A stretch of 57,621 nt of DNA from an uncultured Lachnospiraceae bacterium (GCA_947643615.1 CANRWO010000019.1:1-57621); one strand, 5' to 3'; shown: positions 1 through 8,444, counted from the first letter of the stretch. Notes: generated from the letters alone by a model not told the origin. A program made the numbers and translations.

Positions 1-209
1 GCATTATAAAGGCTTCCCGGAGTATCCCGGAACTTTTCAAGAAATCCCTCAACGCTTGCCTTATCCGGTGCCGCAGTTTCAGGAGCTGTTTCCATGACAA
101 ACCGTGCATATTTCTTTAGATAATAAGCTCCGGCCTGGTACTGGTACCCGTTTGCCTTTTTATAGGAGACAAACTGATCGATCATCTCTGGCAGGGATTT
201 ACTGCGCAT
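1..209 (-). CDS. Tyrosine recombinase/integrase, N-terminal part (runs off the window)
   Basis: The reading frame opens at the ATG complementary to 207-209 and stays open to the window edge. The visible 69 residues begin MRSKSLPEMIDQFVSYKK and resemble the SAM-like core-binding domain of phage-type integrases; the catalytic domain lies outside the window. The start overlaps the stop of the upstream recombinase gene by 11 bases (199-209), so the two are probably translationally coupled. Tandem overlapping tyrosine recombinases are typical of recombinase-in-trio elements, but a third gene cannot be seen here. Confidence 0.65.
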   Translation of the reverse strand, partial: MRSKSLPEMIDQFVSYKKANGYQYQAGAYYLKKYARFVMETAPETAAPDKASVEGFLEKFRDTPGSLYN

Positions 210-1440
210 CGGAAACGCCTCCTTTCCAGACAGATGGGAGCGGAAGTGTACAGGCGGACAGGCTCCTGGCATCAGTTGAAAGGTATACGGATACAATGTT
301 CGGATTCCTGTGGCCGAGAGCTGCTGAGATATCTGGCATGGGAATGCCTGCCCGGAGCATGGAGGATGCGGCGTAGTGTCTTGTCGTCCGGCTCCCCACC
401 GGCCGTTCTTCTTTTTTGATCCCGGCAAGTCCCTCCAGTTTTTTCAGGATTTCATAAATGCTTCCTGTACCCAGACGCCCAAACGGTGCAAAGGTCTTCA
501 GGAAGACATAGTCTGATCCGCCCTGGGGACGCTCATTCAAGACATAATCAGTGATGTCGTTTCCGTAAGAAGCCCTCAAAGGAAGGACAAGCGTTTTCTT
601 TGTCTTGCTCTGAAGGATAGAGATGCAGTCCTTTTCCCAGTCGATATCTTTCAGCCTCAAAGCACAGACATCAATCCCCCGGAGCCCTGTTTCCAGGAGG
701 AGCCTGCAGACAGCAGTATCCCTTTTCGTAAGCACCCCTGATGAGAGTGTGGATCTGATGGCTGCAAGCTCCTCATCATTATAGATTTCCATGATCTTTA
801 CTTCCCGTGGCAGATGGACTGGTATCTCCAGGAGGAACTGCGCCGTGTGGGCATTGGTGGAAAGGAACCTGCGCAGCCCTGCCAGACCGCTTCCAATCGT
901 AGAAGGCCGGAACCGTCCGTCCCTGTAAAGGGAAAGGATGAATGTACTTATATCATTTGTCCGGATATCAGATAACTTCCCATATCCTTTTTTTTGGCAG
1001 AACAACAGAAAATAAGCAGCAATCCGTTTATATCCGGACATCGTATTGGGGCTGACTCCCTCCTGTTCCAGAGAGTTGGCAAAGCATTCCAGTTCTGACC
1101 GGAATGTTCTATCCGTAATCTTTTTGGATATGCCGCCAGTGTCCTGTCTTCTCCAGTCAACGGTTCCTGTCCGCATAAGTGACAGAAGCAGCCTGAGGCA
1201 GCGTTTCCGGTGAGTCAGTTCCTTTGTGGCCCATTTTTCACCGCAGCTGACTGGTTTGTCCAGAAAAGCTTTCATGAGTCTTTCCGAAAGTCTGTCTTCT
1301 CCCATATCATGTGATACAGATATAAGAAGCCTAAAGCTGGAACGATAACGTGTAATTATCTTTTTCTCATACCTTCTCTCATCCATTTGGTCCATTACTT
1401 TCTGGACCAATCCATCGAGTTCCATTTGGCCTTCTTTCAT
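199..1440 (-). CDS. Tyrosine recombinase (phage integrase family)
   Basis: This 413-residue protein has an N-terminal SAM-like DNA-binding region and a C-terminal catalytic domain. Catalytic landmarks are visible: the first arginine in ETGLRGIDVCALRLKDIDW, the TTRHYAASSML box in place of the usual HxLRH, the conserved GH in AALGHRNP, and a tyrosine in VSVYLSTD. It would cut and rejoin DNA at attachment sites. The gene overlaps the next recombinase by 11 bases. An inverted repeat lies directly upstream (1495-1594), followed by an IS256 transposase fragment, so this end of the element may sit inside an older insertion sequence. Family membership is secure; the element type is inferred. Confidence 0.85.
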   Translation of the reverse strand: MKEGQMELDGLVQKVMDQMDERRYEKKIITRYRSSFRLLISVSHDMGEDRLSERLMKAFLDKPVSCGEKWATKELTHRKRCLRLLLSLMRTGTVDWRRQDTGGISKKITDRTFRSELECFANSLEQEGVSPNTMSGYKRIAAYFLLFCQKKGYGKLSDIRTNDISTFILSLYRDGRFRPSTIGSGLAGLRRFLSTNAHTAQFLLEIPVHLPREVKIMEIYNDEELAAIRSTLSSGVLTKRDTAVCRLLLETGLRGIDVCALRLKDIDWEKDCISILQSKTKKTLVLPLRASYGNDITDYVLNERPQGGSDYVFLKTFAPFGRLGTGSIYEILKKLEGLAGIKKEERPVGSRTTRHYAASSMLRAGIPMPDISAALGHRNPNIVSVYLSTDARSLSACTLPLPSVWKGGVSDAQ

Positions 1441-1494
1441 TATTGGAGCCCTCCTTCTTTTTACTCCATCATGAAGGATATTTAAGAAAAGGTC

Positions 1495-1594
1495 AAAAAC
1501 TATACCGACCTTTTTCAGGAAATGCCTGTTACTGCCAGGTTACTGAAAAACATCGGTATAGTTTTTTTGTCGGTATAAGTGGTACTATACCGAT
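1495..1594. repeat. Inverted-repeat cluster upstream of the recombinase genes (candidate element end)
   Basis: A perfect 14-bp inverted repeat AAAAACTATACCGA occupies 1495-1508, with its complement at 1553-1566. A shorter pair with the same core follows (TCGGTATA at 1570-1577, TATACCGA at 1586-1593). IS256 transposase homology begins about ten bases beyond. The position suggests a recombinase binding site or element terminus. The exact crossover point cannot be fixed from one end. Confidence 0.5.
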
Positions 1595-1599
1595 TTCGT

Positions 1600-1818
1600 G
1601 ATAGCACGACGAATGCGATCGAAGGGTTCAACCGCCAGCTGCGGAAAGTGACCAAATCCAAAACCGTGTTCCCCACCGACGACAGCCTGCTAAAAATGCT
1701 GTACCTGGCAATGATGGACATCACAAAGAAATGGACGGGTCACCGCCAGGACTGGGGGCAGATCCATTCCCAGCTGGAAATTTATTTTGAGGAACGCTTA
1801 TCTGGCAGGAATCTGTAA
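1600..1818 (+). pseudogene. IS256-family (mutator) transposase, C-terminal remnant
   Basis: About 72 codons match the C-terminal end of IS256-type transposases, including TTNAIEGFNRQLRKVTK, the PTDDSLLKMLYLA stretch and the closing WGQIHSQLEIYFEERL. A full transposase has about 400 residues, so the DDE catalytic core is absent and this is a dead fragment. No start codon of its own is convincing. It abuts the recombinase inverted-repeat region, which suggests that the recombinase element landed in, or deleted, the rest of the insertion sequence. Confidence 0.8.
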
Positions 1819-1932
1819 AGGAGCTGGATTGACAGGGATAAAATTCCCTGTATAATACAGACGAGGGCAGAACCAGAAAAACGGCTCTGCCCGCTTGTAA
1901 CTATTCATAAATCTTATGTCAGTTTTTTGTGT

Positions 1933-2787
1933 TTACACAAAACTTGAAACTCTCTCATTGTATTCTTCTTTAAATTTCTTAGAAAAAATGCAATATAGCG
2001 CAAGACAACCGAAAAAAGCCATTTTTGTATATCGAATTGTCATGCCGATTTCAGTAGAATATGGAGAAATAAGCTGACTTCCCAGCAAATTGCTAAACAT
2101 ATGGACGAATGCTCCTGCTAAAATACTCCCTTTTGTTTTAATGTAGACATACGAAACAGCAAAGTTGAAAATCATAACACTTGGTATGTACATAATGGCA
2201 TCAAATAATGAATTTTGAAGCAAATCGTATTGCGCCTGCCCAGGTGTGAAGTACCATGCTAAATGCCAGATTCCCCAAATAAAACCTAAAAGTAAAGTAG
2301 CTTTGGTAAACCCACATCTTACAAACAATTTCTCCAAAGCATAACCTCTCCAACCAAATTCTTCATTGAGCGGACCGGAAATAACAGAAATGAACAATAC
2401 GAAAACCAGGTTAAACGGATTTTGTACAATCGCATGTACATAATTCATCCCCGGCATTTCAAAAGCAAATATGCCCACACCTATCCAAATTGCAACAATC
2501 GATATTAATGTGAAGAACAAAACTATTAAAACAAGCCATTTTATCCCCATATACCGAAAACGAAAGCACCGCCTAAAATAATCTTTTCTCTGTTCTTTTG
2601 AGTAGGTTAAAAATACAATAAACAACGCTGTGACAGAGGGTGCGCCACCGCCGAAATAAAATAAGAATGTTCCCAGCGGCGTTCCCTCTATTCCCATAAA
2701 TACAGGGACAAAGCCAAATACCCATGTCCATGTAAGCGTGATGATAAAAAACAGGATTAACTGTTTTGTTTCATTAAATTCTTTCAT
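1933..2787 (-). CDS. CPBP-family intramembrane metalloprotease (CAAX protease/Abi type)
   Basis: This 284-residue protein has about eight hydrophobic segments. It carries the family motifs EExxxR (in NEEFGWRGYAL), a second motif with conserved His (GFIWGIWHLAWY) and a C-terminal motif with His/Asn (GAFVHMFSNLL). Members are membrane-embedded glutamic-type proteases, often linked to bacteriocin immunity or processing of small peptides; the substrate here is unknown. Its start overlaps the DUF3021 gene by 14 bases, so it is the last gene of a LytTR-DUF3021-CPBP operon. The DNA is AT-richer than the glycan locus downstream. The MITE in the upstream regulator may have altered its expression. Confidence 0.85.
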   Translation of the reverse strand: MKEFNETKQLILFFIITLTWTWVFGFVPVFMGIEGTPLGTFLFYFGGGAPSVTALFIVFLTYSKEQRKDYFRRCFRFRYMGIKWLVLIVLFFTLISIVAIWIGVGIFAFEMPGMNYVHAIVQNPFNLVFVLFISVISGPLNEEFGWRGYALEKLFVRCGFTKATLLLGFIWGIWHLAWYFTPGQAQYDLLQNSLFDAIMYIPSVMIFNFAVSYVYIKTKGSILAGAFVHMFSNLLGSQLISPYSTEIGMTIRYTKMAFFGCLALYCIFSKKFKEEYNERVSSFV

Positions 2788-3181
2788 GGTCTTTGCGCCT
2801 CATTTCCAGCTGTGCATTGATATAATTAATATCCCTTTTAACAACTGCCATATCAAGAAAGTAAGCCGGAACATATACGGCTGCCACATACACAAACGCC
2901 ATCCACCAATTTGATTTAAAAAACCATCCTACAAAATATCCATATAAGAAAACAAAGACAGAAATAGCAACATATTCAACCATAATATTAACCAAAAAAT
3001 AAGTGGATAGGACTTGTTTTGCAAAATGCTGAATGACAGTAACAAAAAAGGACAAGATAAAAATCTCAAACACAAGCATTATCTCCGGCGTCATCCCGAC
3101 CCACAAAAGCGAAAAGGAAAAAACCGCTAAAATTATGATTGCTGCAAATATAAATGTCTTTTGCAGAAGTTCTTTTAGCAT
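2774..3181 (-). CDS. DUF3021 family membrane protein
   Basis: This 135-residue protein has four predicted membrane helices and a charged C-terminal tail (residues about 115-135). The size, the topology and the position directly after a LytTR regulator match the DUF3021 family, whose members usually partner LytTR proteins as membrane co-regulators of an adjacent transporter or stress operon. The ATG at 3181 overlaps the original stop codon of the LytTR gene by seven bases (ATGCTAA), a normal coupling for this pair. Since the LytTR gene is now interrupted, translation of this gene may be reduced or independent. The precise biochemical role is unknown. Confidence 0.7.
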   Translation of the reverse strand: MLKELLQKTFIFAAIIILAVFSFSLLWVGMTPEIMLVFEIFILSFFVTVIQHFAKQVLSTYFLVNIMVEYVAISVFVFLYGYFVGWFFKSNWWMAFVYVAAVYVPAYFLDMAVVKRDINYINAQLEMRRKDHERI

Positions 3182-3783
3182 CTTACGTCCTCCTTTAAAA
3201 TGTCTTTAATACTTTTCAAATACGTTCTTGCTATGATTAATTTTTCCCCATTAAGCAATGTCGCTTCTAGTACAGCATTGCGTTAATCTTGAAGTAAATC
3301 AGTGCTTGATGTTTGCGTCAGCGTAAGGCGGAGGAAGGAGGCGATGCGGTGGCATCGTTGACTGACGACAACGCGGCGATGGCGTGAACAGCGAGTGCTG
3401 ATTACTCAAGAATTAATGCAACGATGTACTAGCTGGCTGTTCATCAGTTGTTTTACGCTATAAAGCATATCCATGTTCATCAGACAGGATTTGCTGATTC
3501 GGATGATACCTGTATCTCGAAATATTTCTTCAAATTCATATAATTTTTTATCCGACATATAGACTTCGTCTTTTGTATATAAGAAAGTTTTTCTATCTAC
3601 CGCTTCCATGTAATATATATCCGATATATGAACCTGAAAAACTTTTCCGTTACTGTTACCATTAACCACAAAATCAAGTGTTTTGATTTTATGAATCAGT
3701 CTTTTGGTTTTGGCATCTAATAAAGGATATTCAATAATTATTGTTAATGGCTTACCATCTATTTGTCTTGTCTTTATCTCCAT
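3175..3783 (-). pseudogene. LytTR-domain transcriptional regulator interrupted by a MITE
   Basis: The ATG at 3783 follows a GGAGGGGA ribosome site and gives MEIKTRQIDGKPLTIIIEYP, then a LytTR DNA-binding domain (IYYMEAVDRKTFLYT, IIRISKSCLMNMDMLYSVK). The frame enters the element at 3432 and ends after LVHRCINS at 3406. The missing C-terminus continues on the far side: ATLLNGEKLIIARTYLKS, then a short tail to the stop at 3175-3177. Removing the element together with one CTAG copy restores a continuous frame through MNSQLEATLLNGEK, which proves the insertion. The truncated protein loses the last strands of the DNA-binding domain and is probably inactive. It would have regulated the downstream DUF3021/CPBP genes. 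Confidence 0.9.
3267..3432 (-). mobile_element. MITE copy 1 (162 bp plus CTAG target duplication) in the LytTR gene
   Basis: A non-coding element is bounded on both sides by CTAG, with imperfect terminal inverted repeats of about 34 bp (TAGTACATCGTTGCATTAAT at one end, TAGTACAGCATTGCGTTAAT at the other). As read by eye it is identical, in reverse complement, to 22829-22994. Precise removal with one CTAG restores the LytTR frame, so CTAG is the target-site duplication. CTAG/YTAR-type targets are known for IS5- and IS701-like transposases; no transposase for it is present in this window, so it would be moved in trans. Confidence 0.9.
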
Positions 3784-3895
3784 TAATTCCCCTCCGTATG
3801 GTATCTTAGCATAAAAAGAACTAAATGAAAGATTTGTAAGCATGATCTGCAAATAGGATGACACCAACTACAATTTATTATCAACCTTTTTGTTT

Positions 3896-4327
3896 TCAGG
3901 TATCTTGCGAGAGCGGCTTGATGAAGAACAATTCCATTGGCTGTGCCGCACTGGAGAGATTGATAACCAGCGCCCCGGCATCCTGATATCCTATTTTCCT
4001 GTAAAAGTGCTGTGCATATTCATCTGATTGGGTTGAAACCATGGCCAGGTCATATCCCAAAGCTTTCATTTCTTTTTCCCAATGCAGCATCATTTTTTCC
4101 CCAAGGCCCATGCGCTGATGGGCAGGGGCAATATAGAGCAGGTTGCAGAAGGGTGTGTTGTCCCAGAAGAGATTGTAGCGGAGCAGTCCTGCGGGAACGT
4201 TGTCCAGTAAAAGGATATAACCCATTTTGTCCCTGATTTTCCTTTCAAATTCCGTCTCGGATATATGTTTGTCCAATGTGAACCAGAAATCTTTGTCGCC
4301 CGGTTCCGCGTGTCGTATTGTCAGCAT
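3896..4327 (-). CDS. GNAT family N-acetyltransferase
   Basis: This 143-residue protein has the GCN5-type fold. Strand 4 and the acetyl-CoA pyrophosphate loop are visible as LLYIAPAHQRMGLGEKMM (the Q/RxxGxG/A motif), followed by the helix MKALGYDLAMVSTQSDEYAQ and the final strand with FYRKIGYQDAG. It transfers an acetyl group from acetyl-CoA to an amine; the substrate cannot be told from sequence. It starts at the ATG at 4327 and is a monocistronic minus-strand gene between the LytTR remnant and the sulfatase maturase. A divergent region with an 18-bp minisatellite lies upstream. Confidence 0.85.
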   Translation of the reverse strand: MLTIRHAEPGDKDFWFTLDKHISETEFERKIRDKMGYILLLDNVPAGLLRYNLFWDNTPFCNLLYIAPAHQRMGLGEKMMLHWEKEMKALGYDLAMVSTQSDEYAQHFYRKIGYQDAGALVINLSSAAQPMELFFIKPLSQDT

Positions 4328-4418
4328 GAAATTCCCTCCTGGAGTTTTTTGCCATTATGATATGTCTGCTGTTTATGGTATGTTCTTATTATATGTTAAG
4401 CCGGTGCAGAGGGCAAGG

Positions 4419-4526
4419 GCGCATAAAGGGGATGGTGCGCATAAAAGGGATGAGGCGCATAAAGGGGATGAGGCGCATAAAGGGGATGAGGCGCATAAAG
4501 GGGATGGGGCACATATACAGGATGGG
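4419..4526. repeat. 18-bp tandem minisatellite (six units)
   Basis: Six adjacent 18-bp units share the pattern GCGCATAAAGGGGATGAG: 4419-4436, 4437-4454, 4455-4472, 4473-4490, 4491-4508 and a degenerate last unit 4509-4526. Both forward frames through it are open only because of the 18-bp period. There is no ribosome site or family match, so coding is unlikely. It lies just upstream of the promoter of the maturase gene. Confidence 0.85.
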
Positions 4527-4552
4527 GGATACATGGGCACGGGACAGGACGG

Positions 4553-4581
4553 TTGACTTTTAAAGAGGGAATAAGTATATT
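4553..4581 (+). promoter_or_regulatory. Sigma-A type promoter for the sulfatase maturase gene
   Basis: TTGACT at 4553-4558 and TATATT at 4576-4581 are separated by 17 bp, close to consensus. The maturase start codon lies 94 bp downstream. Confidence 0.65.
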
Positions 4582-4674
4582 GTTAGAAAGGATACTTTAC
4601 TGCCGGCAGCCATTTGGGCGGGGCCGGAAGTATGCCTGTGGTAAAATACGTGATTTTAAGGGGGACAATATAGA

Positions 4675-5790
4675 ATGCCTGGGATTTCTGTGATGATAAA
4701 ACCTGCTTCGGGATTGTGCAATATGAAATGCAAATACTGTTTCTATGCGGATGAGATGCGAAAAAGGGAACAGGCGTCCTATGGGATTATGAGCCAGGAT
4801 ACTTTGGAGCATGTGGTGCGGGAAATTTTTGAGTTTGCGGAGAAGGAATGTACCATTGCCTTCCAGGGTGGGGAGCCGACGCTGGCAGGCCTGGATTTTT
4901 ACAGACAGTATATCCGGCTGGTAAATCAGTATAATCAGAAAAACGTTTCGGTTTCCCATGCATTTCAGACCAACGGGTATGCGCTGGACGAAGAGTGGTA
5001 TTCCTTTTTTGCCGAAAACCGTTTCCTGGTAGGCCTGTCCATCGACGGCGTAAAAGCAGCGCATGATGCCTACCGGAAGGATATCCACGGGAATGACACG
5101 TACTTCCGTATACTGGAGAAAGCCCGTGGGATGGAGCAGGCGGGGGTGGATTTCAATATTCTGACAGTAGTAAACGCCAGGACGGCGCCCAAAATACGGA
5201 CCATATATGAGAAGTATAAGAAACAGGGATTTTCCTGGCAGCAGTATATTACCTGCCTGGATCCCATACAGGAAGTCCCGGGGAGGCAGGAATATTCTTT
5301 GACGCCCCAGATGTACGGGAGGTTCTTGATCGATCTGTTTGAACTGTGGGATTTGGATTTGAGGCAGGGGAAGCAACCCTTTATCCGGCAGTTTGAAAAT
5401 TATATCGGAATCCTTATGGGGTATCTGCCGGAGTCCTGTGAACAGAGGGGCGTGTGCAGTTTTCAAAATATTGTGGAGGCGGATGGGAGTGTGTATCCCT
5501 GCGACTTTTATGTCCTGGACGGCTACTGCCTTGGAAATCTGAGGACAGACAGCTTTAAGGTGATTGAGCAGAGAAGAAAAGAGAGCGGGTTTATTGAAAA
5601 TTCCTTAAACCATACAAACGAATGCAAAAGCTGCCGTTACTTCGGACTTTGCCGCGGCGGCTGCCGCAGGCACAGGGAACAGCCGGGAATGGGGTATGGA
5701 GAAAATTATTTCTGCGAGTCATATAAAATGTTTTTTGATGCCTGCCTCCCCCGCATGAAGGAAATAGCCGCCTGCCTGCAAAGGGTTTAG
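4675..5790 (+). CDS. Anaerobic sulfatase-maturating enzyme (radical SAM/SPASM)
   Basis: This 371-residue protein oxidises the active-site cysteine or serine of sulfatases to formylglycine without oxygen. The radical SAM motif is Cys15-x3-Cys19-x2-Cys22 (GLCNMKCKYCFY), followed by the SAM-binding GGEPT (AFQGGEPTLAG). The C-terminal SPASM domain has the expected cysteine clusters (CSFQNIVEADGSVYPCDFY; ECKSCRYFGLCRGGCRRHRE). The length is typical for anSME. The start has an AAGGGGGA ribosome site. Its targets are probably the three Cys-type sulfatases at 16.9, 21.4 and 28.1 kb, all with CxPxR motifs. It has its own promoter at 4553-4581 and precedes the importer genes. A distant alternative is a quorum-peptide SPASM maturase, but the sulfatase context makes anSME very likely. 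Confidence 0.93.
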   Translation: MPGISVMIKPASGLCNMKCKYCFYADEMRKREQASYGIMSQDTLEHVVREIFEFAEKECTIAFQGGEPTLAGLDFYRQYIRLVNQYNQKNVSVSHAFQTNGYALDEEWYSFFAENRFLVGLSIDGVKAAHDAYRKDIHGNDTYFRILEKARGMEQAGVDFNILTVVNARTAPKIRTIYEKYKKQGFSWQQYITCLDPIQEVPGRQEYSLTPQMYGRFLIDLFELWDLDLRQGKQPFIRQFENYIGILMGYLPESCEQRGVCSFQNIVEADGSVYPCDFYVLDGYCLGNLRTDSFKVIEQRRKESGFIENSLNHTNECKSCRYFGLCRGGCRRHREQPGMGYGENYFCESYKMFFDACLPRMKEIAACLQRV

Positions 5791-5792
5791 GC

Positions 5793-5914
5793 TGAAACAT
5801 TATGCCGATGCACTGATTTTCCAATGGGCAATCTGAGCCGGATCCGGGGATTGCCTTGATTTGAGATTTCCGACGCGTGTCAGGCAGTAAGCTGCCCCGG
5901 CATGGAGGATAGTG
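5793..5914 (+). repeat. Pseudoknot-type intergenic element, copy A
   Basis: Directly after the maturase stop. The 5' landmark GAAACATTATGCCGATG is followed by GGCAAT...ATTGCC, which forms hairpin P1 with a loop containing GCCGG, and the 3' landmark GGCAGTAAGCTGCC then CCGGCATGGAGGAT. The loop GCCGG pairs with CCGGC at 5897-5901, a change from the B/E/F helix on both strands. It is the most divergent of the full-length copies, and the second hairpin is weak here. Confidence 0.45.
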
Positions 5915-5963
5915 TTGGACAAAGTGCCCGCCAAAGCAGACTGGTGGGAGCGGAAGGAAATGT

Positions 5964-5993
5964 AAAAAGTAATAGAATATGAAAAAAGTATAT
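5964..5993 (+). promoter_or_regulatory. Candidate operator: 30-bp motif shared with 35498-35527
   Basis: Thirty bases containing two AAAAAGTA half-sites 19 bp apart, matching the sequence at 35498-35527 at 29 of 30 positions. One copy precedes the first importer operon and the other lies upstream of the YesM/YesN-type genes. Spaced direct repeats of this kind are typical AraC-family binding sites. Assignment to the response regulator at 31693-33318 is inference. Confidence 0.5.
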
Positions 5994-6127
5994 GAAAAAA
6001 ACGGAATAAATAAAATTTCGGAAAAAAGGAAATCTCATCCGGATAATAGTTGATTCAAAAAAAGGAGGGGCTTTGATAAATTAAATACAACAAGTAGTTG
6101 AAGAAATGATAAAAGGAGGAAATTATC

Positions 6128-7486
6128 ATGAAAAGGAGACAATTTGTTGTAGCATTGATGGCAGGGATTATGTCCTGCAGCGTACTTGCAGGCTGTGGGA
6201 ACGCTTCCCCACAAAACCAGGGATCATCCGGCCAGGCGGCTTCGTCAGGCTCAGGGCAGGCATCGGCAGGAGAGGATAAGACCTCCGGCGGCAGCACGGA
6301 AGTACAGGAACTTTCCGTAACTACATGGGATAACGACACCAGTCCGCAGTTCCAGGCAATTATTGATGCCTATGAAGCGAAAAATCAAAACGTGAAGATC
6401 AAGATTATCGATACTTCCGCAGACGAGTACAATAACTCCCTGGGAATCAGCCTTTCAGCGGCACAGCCGGATCCCGACGTGATCTGGGTGAAGGATATGG
6501 GTTCTATGCTTCAGATGGCGGATAAGGAGCAGCTCCTTCCCATTGACGATTATATTGCACGGGACGGCCTTGACCTTTCCATTTATAAGGGAGCGGCGGA
6601 ACAGTTAATGTACAACGATAAAGCATATGCGCTTCCCTACAGGAATGACTGGTATGTACTTTATTATAATAAGGATCTGTTTGATGCGGCGAACGTAGAG
6701 TATCCTTCCAATGACATGACATGGGAGGAGTATTATGAACTTGCTGCTAAAATGACAAGCGGTGAGGGAAGCAGTAAAGTATACGGCTCCCATAACCACA
6801 CTTGGCAGGCGCTGGTGACAAACTGGGCGGTACAGGACGGTAATAATACTGTTGTGGAGAAGGATTACGGCTTTATGCAGTCCTGGTATGAGGAAGGCCT
6901 TGCGCTCCAGGACAACGGTTATGTTCAGGATTACTCCACTTTGAAGACGGCGAATATCCATTACTCCTCCGTATTCAAGAACCAGCAGTGTGCGATGATG
7001 CCCATGGGTACCTGGTTTATCGCTACTATGATGAAGTCACAGGAAGAAGGGGAAACCAATTTTAACTGGGGTATCGCTACCATCCCTCATTCCAAGGACA
7101 CAGAGGCAGGCTATACCGTGGGGGCGCTTACTCCTATCGCGATCAGCGCTTATACGGACCAGGCAGACCTGGCATGGGACTTTATAAAATTTGCGTCTTC
7201 TGAGGAGGCAGCGGAAATCCTGGCTCAGCAGGGCGTGTTCACAGGTATTCCTTCGGATGCCGCTTTAAAGACGATTGCGGCAGCGGAGTATTTCCCGGAA
7301 GGGGATAGCAATGTTGAGGCGCTCAATTATGTCCATTATTCCTTTGACCGCCCCCTGGATCCTCAGATCGAAGAGATACGTACCGTATTGGACGAAGTGC
7401 ATGAAATGATCATGATCCATTCTTATAGTGTGGAAGAAGGAATGCAGGAGCTGACGGAGAGAGTTACGGAGATCAAGGGCTGGTAA
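6128..7486 (+). CDS. ABC importer sugar-binding lipoprotein (family 1 extracellular solute-binding protein)
   Basis: This 452-residue lipoprotein has a lipobox SVLAGC with the lipidated cysteine at position 23, a low-complexity Ser/Gly/Gln linker (about 25-60), then a periplasmic-binding-type fold (LSVTTWDNDTSPQFQAIID; AYALPYRNDWYVLYYNKDLFD; TIPHSKDTEAGYTVGALTP). It is anchored outside the membrane and captures an oligosaccharide. It has a strong AAAGGAGG ribosome site and is followed by two permease genes, giving an MsmEFG-like operon with no ATPase gene, so it probably relies on a shared MsmK-type ATPase. Given the locus the ligand is likely a glycosaminoglycan fragment, but this cannot be read from the sequence. 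The shared 30-bp motif lies 135 bp upstream. Confidence 0.9.
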   Translation: MKRRQFVVALMAGIMSCSVLAGCGNASPQNQGSSGQAASSGSGQASAGEDKTSGGSTEVQELSVTTWDNDTSPQFQAIIDAYEAKNQNVKIKIIDTSADEYNNSLGISLSAAQPDPDVIWVKDMGSMLQMADKEQLLPIDDYIARDGLDLSIYKGAAEQLMYNDKAYALPYRNDWYVLYYNKDLFDAANVEYPSNDMTWEEYYELAAKMTSGEGSSKVYGSHNHTWQALVTNWAVQDGNNTVVEKDYGFMQSWYEEGLALQDNGYVQDYSTLKTANIHYSSVFKNQQCAMMPMGTWFIATMMKSQEEGETNFNWGIATIPHSKDTEAGYTVGALTPIAISAYTDQADLAWDFIKFASSEEAAEILAQQGVFTGIPSDAALKTIAAAEYFPEGDSNVEALNYVHYSFDRPLDPQIEEIRTVLDEVHEMIMIHSYSVEEGMQELTERVTEIKGW

Positions 7487-7515
7487 ACCAGCCCTTCTCC
7501 TTGGAGGATGCGCAT

Positions 7516-8433
7516 ATGAGCAATGGGAAAGCAGGTTTTCTGACTTCCGGGCAGAAAAGAAAAATCCGGAATAACATGATAGGATATGCCTTTATCCTTC
7601 CCAATTTAATCGGTTATGCCATATTTGTATTTATACCGGTGATCTTCTCCTTCGTATTAAGCGTTATGAGCTGGGACGGTTCAAAGAGGCCCATGCAGTT
7701 TGTAGGGTTTGCCAATTTTGCGGACATATTCGGAGACAAGATTTTCAGGGGGGCATTGACCCATACCATCACTTATGCAGTGATGACGGTGGCGCCCACC
7801 CTGATATTGGCTCTTTTGCTGGCTGTGCTTTTAAACAATAAGTTAAAAGGGGTGGCAATTTTCAGGACCGCCTTCTATTTTCCGTATATCGCTTCCATCG
7901 TTGCTGTGGGAGCCGTATGGAATATGCTGTTCCAGCCGGACTTTGGGCCGATCAATGAGATCCTCAAATTTATCGGTATCAGCAATCCGCCCAGATGGGT
8001 GGTGGATAAAAACTGGGCCATGGTGGCAGTCTCCATTGTAAGTATATGGAAATATATGGGATATTATATGATCGTATACCTGGCAGCATTGCAGGGAATC
8101 TCCAGCTCTCTGTACGAGGCGGCAAGCCTGGACGGGGCAAACGGATGGCAGAAGCTGTGGCATATTACGATTCCAATGCTGACGCCGACTACCTTTTTCG
8201 TGATGATCATGCTGACCATCCAGTGCTTTAAGGTATTTGACCTGGTATATGTCATGACAGGGGGCGGCCCTGGAAACGCCACCAAGACCCTCGTCAATTA
8301 CATTTATGAAAAGGCGTTTACCAGCTGGGAGTTTGGCCCTGCCAGCGCCGGGGCAATTGTCCTGTTTGCCATTGTATTAGTGATCACTTTGATCCAGTTC
8401 AGCGGGGAGAAAAAGTGGTTTAAAGACTTATAG
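7516..8433 (+). CDS. Carbohydrate ABC transporter permease (MalF/UgpA type)
   Basis: The ATG at 7516 is chosen because GGAGGA ends six bases before it; an upstream TTG at 7501 would place the ribosome site inside the gene. The 305-residue protein has six membrane helices and the EAA loop (YEAASLDGANGWQKLWHITIPML) that contacts the ATPase. It forms the translocation pore with the product of the next gene. It belongs to the binding protein-dependent sugar uptake family. It lies 29 bases after the binding-protein stop and 11 bases before the second permease, in one operon. Confidence 0.92.
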   Translation: MSNGKAGFLTSGQKRKIRNNMIGYAFILPNLIGYAIFVFIPVIFSFVLSVMSWDGSKRPMQFVGFANFADIFGDKIFRGALTHTITYAVMTVAPTLILALLLAVLLNNKLKGVAIFRTAFYFPYIASIVAVGAVWNMLFQPDFGPINEILKFIGISNPPRWVVDKNWAMVAVSIVSIWKYMGYYMIVYLAALQGISSSLYEAASLDGANGWQKLWHITIPMLTPTTFFVMIMLTIQCFKVFDLVYVMTGGGPGNATKTLVNYIYEKAFTSWEFGPASAGAIVLFAIVLVITLIQFSGEKKWFKDL

Positions 8434-8444
8434 GAGGGATTGCA

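Noticed and set aside
4227..4563. Two forward frames through the 18-bp repeat (HKGDEA- and RIKGMR-type peptides)
   Set aside because: They arise from the repeat period, begin inside the antisense of the acetyltransferase, and lack a plausible ribosome site or family.
5816..6339. Minus-strand frame over the start of the first binding-protein gene
   Set aside because: It is a complementary-strand shadow of the lipoprotein linker; no ribosome site or homology.
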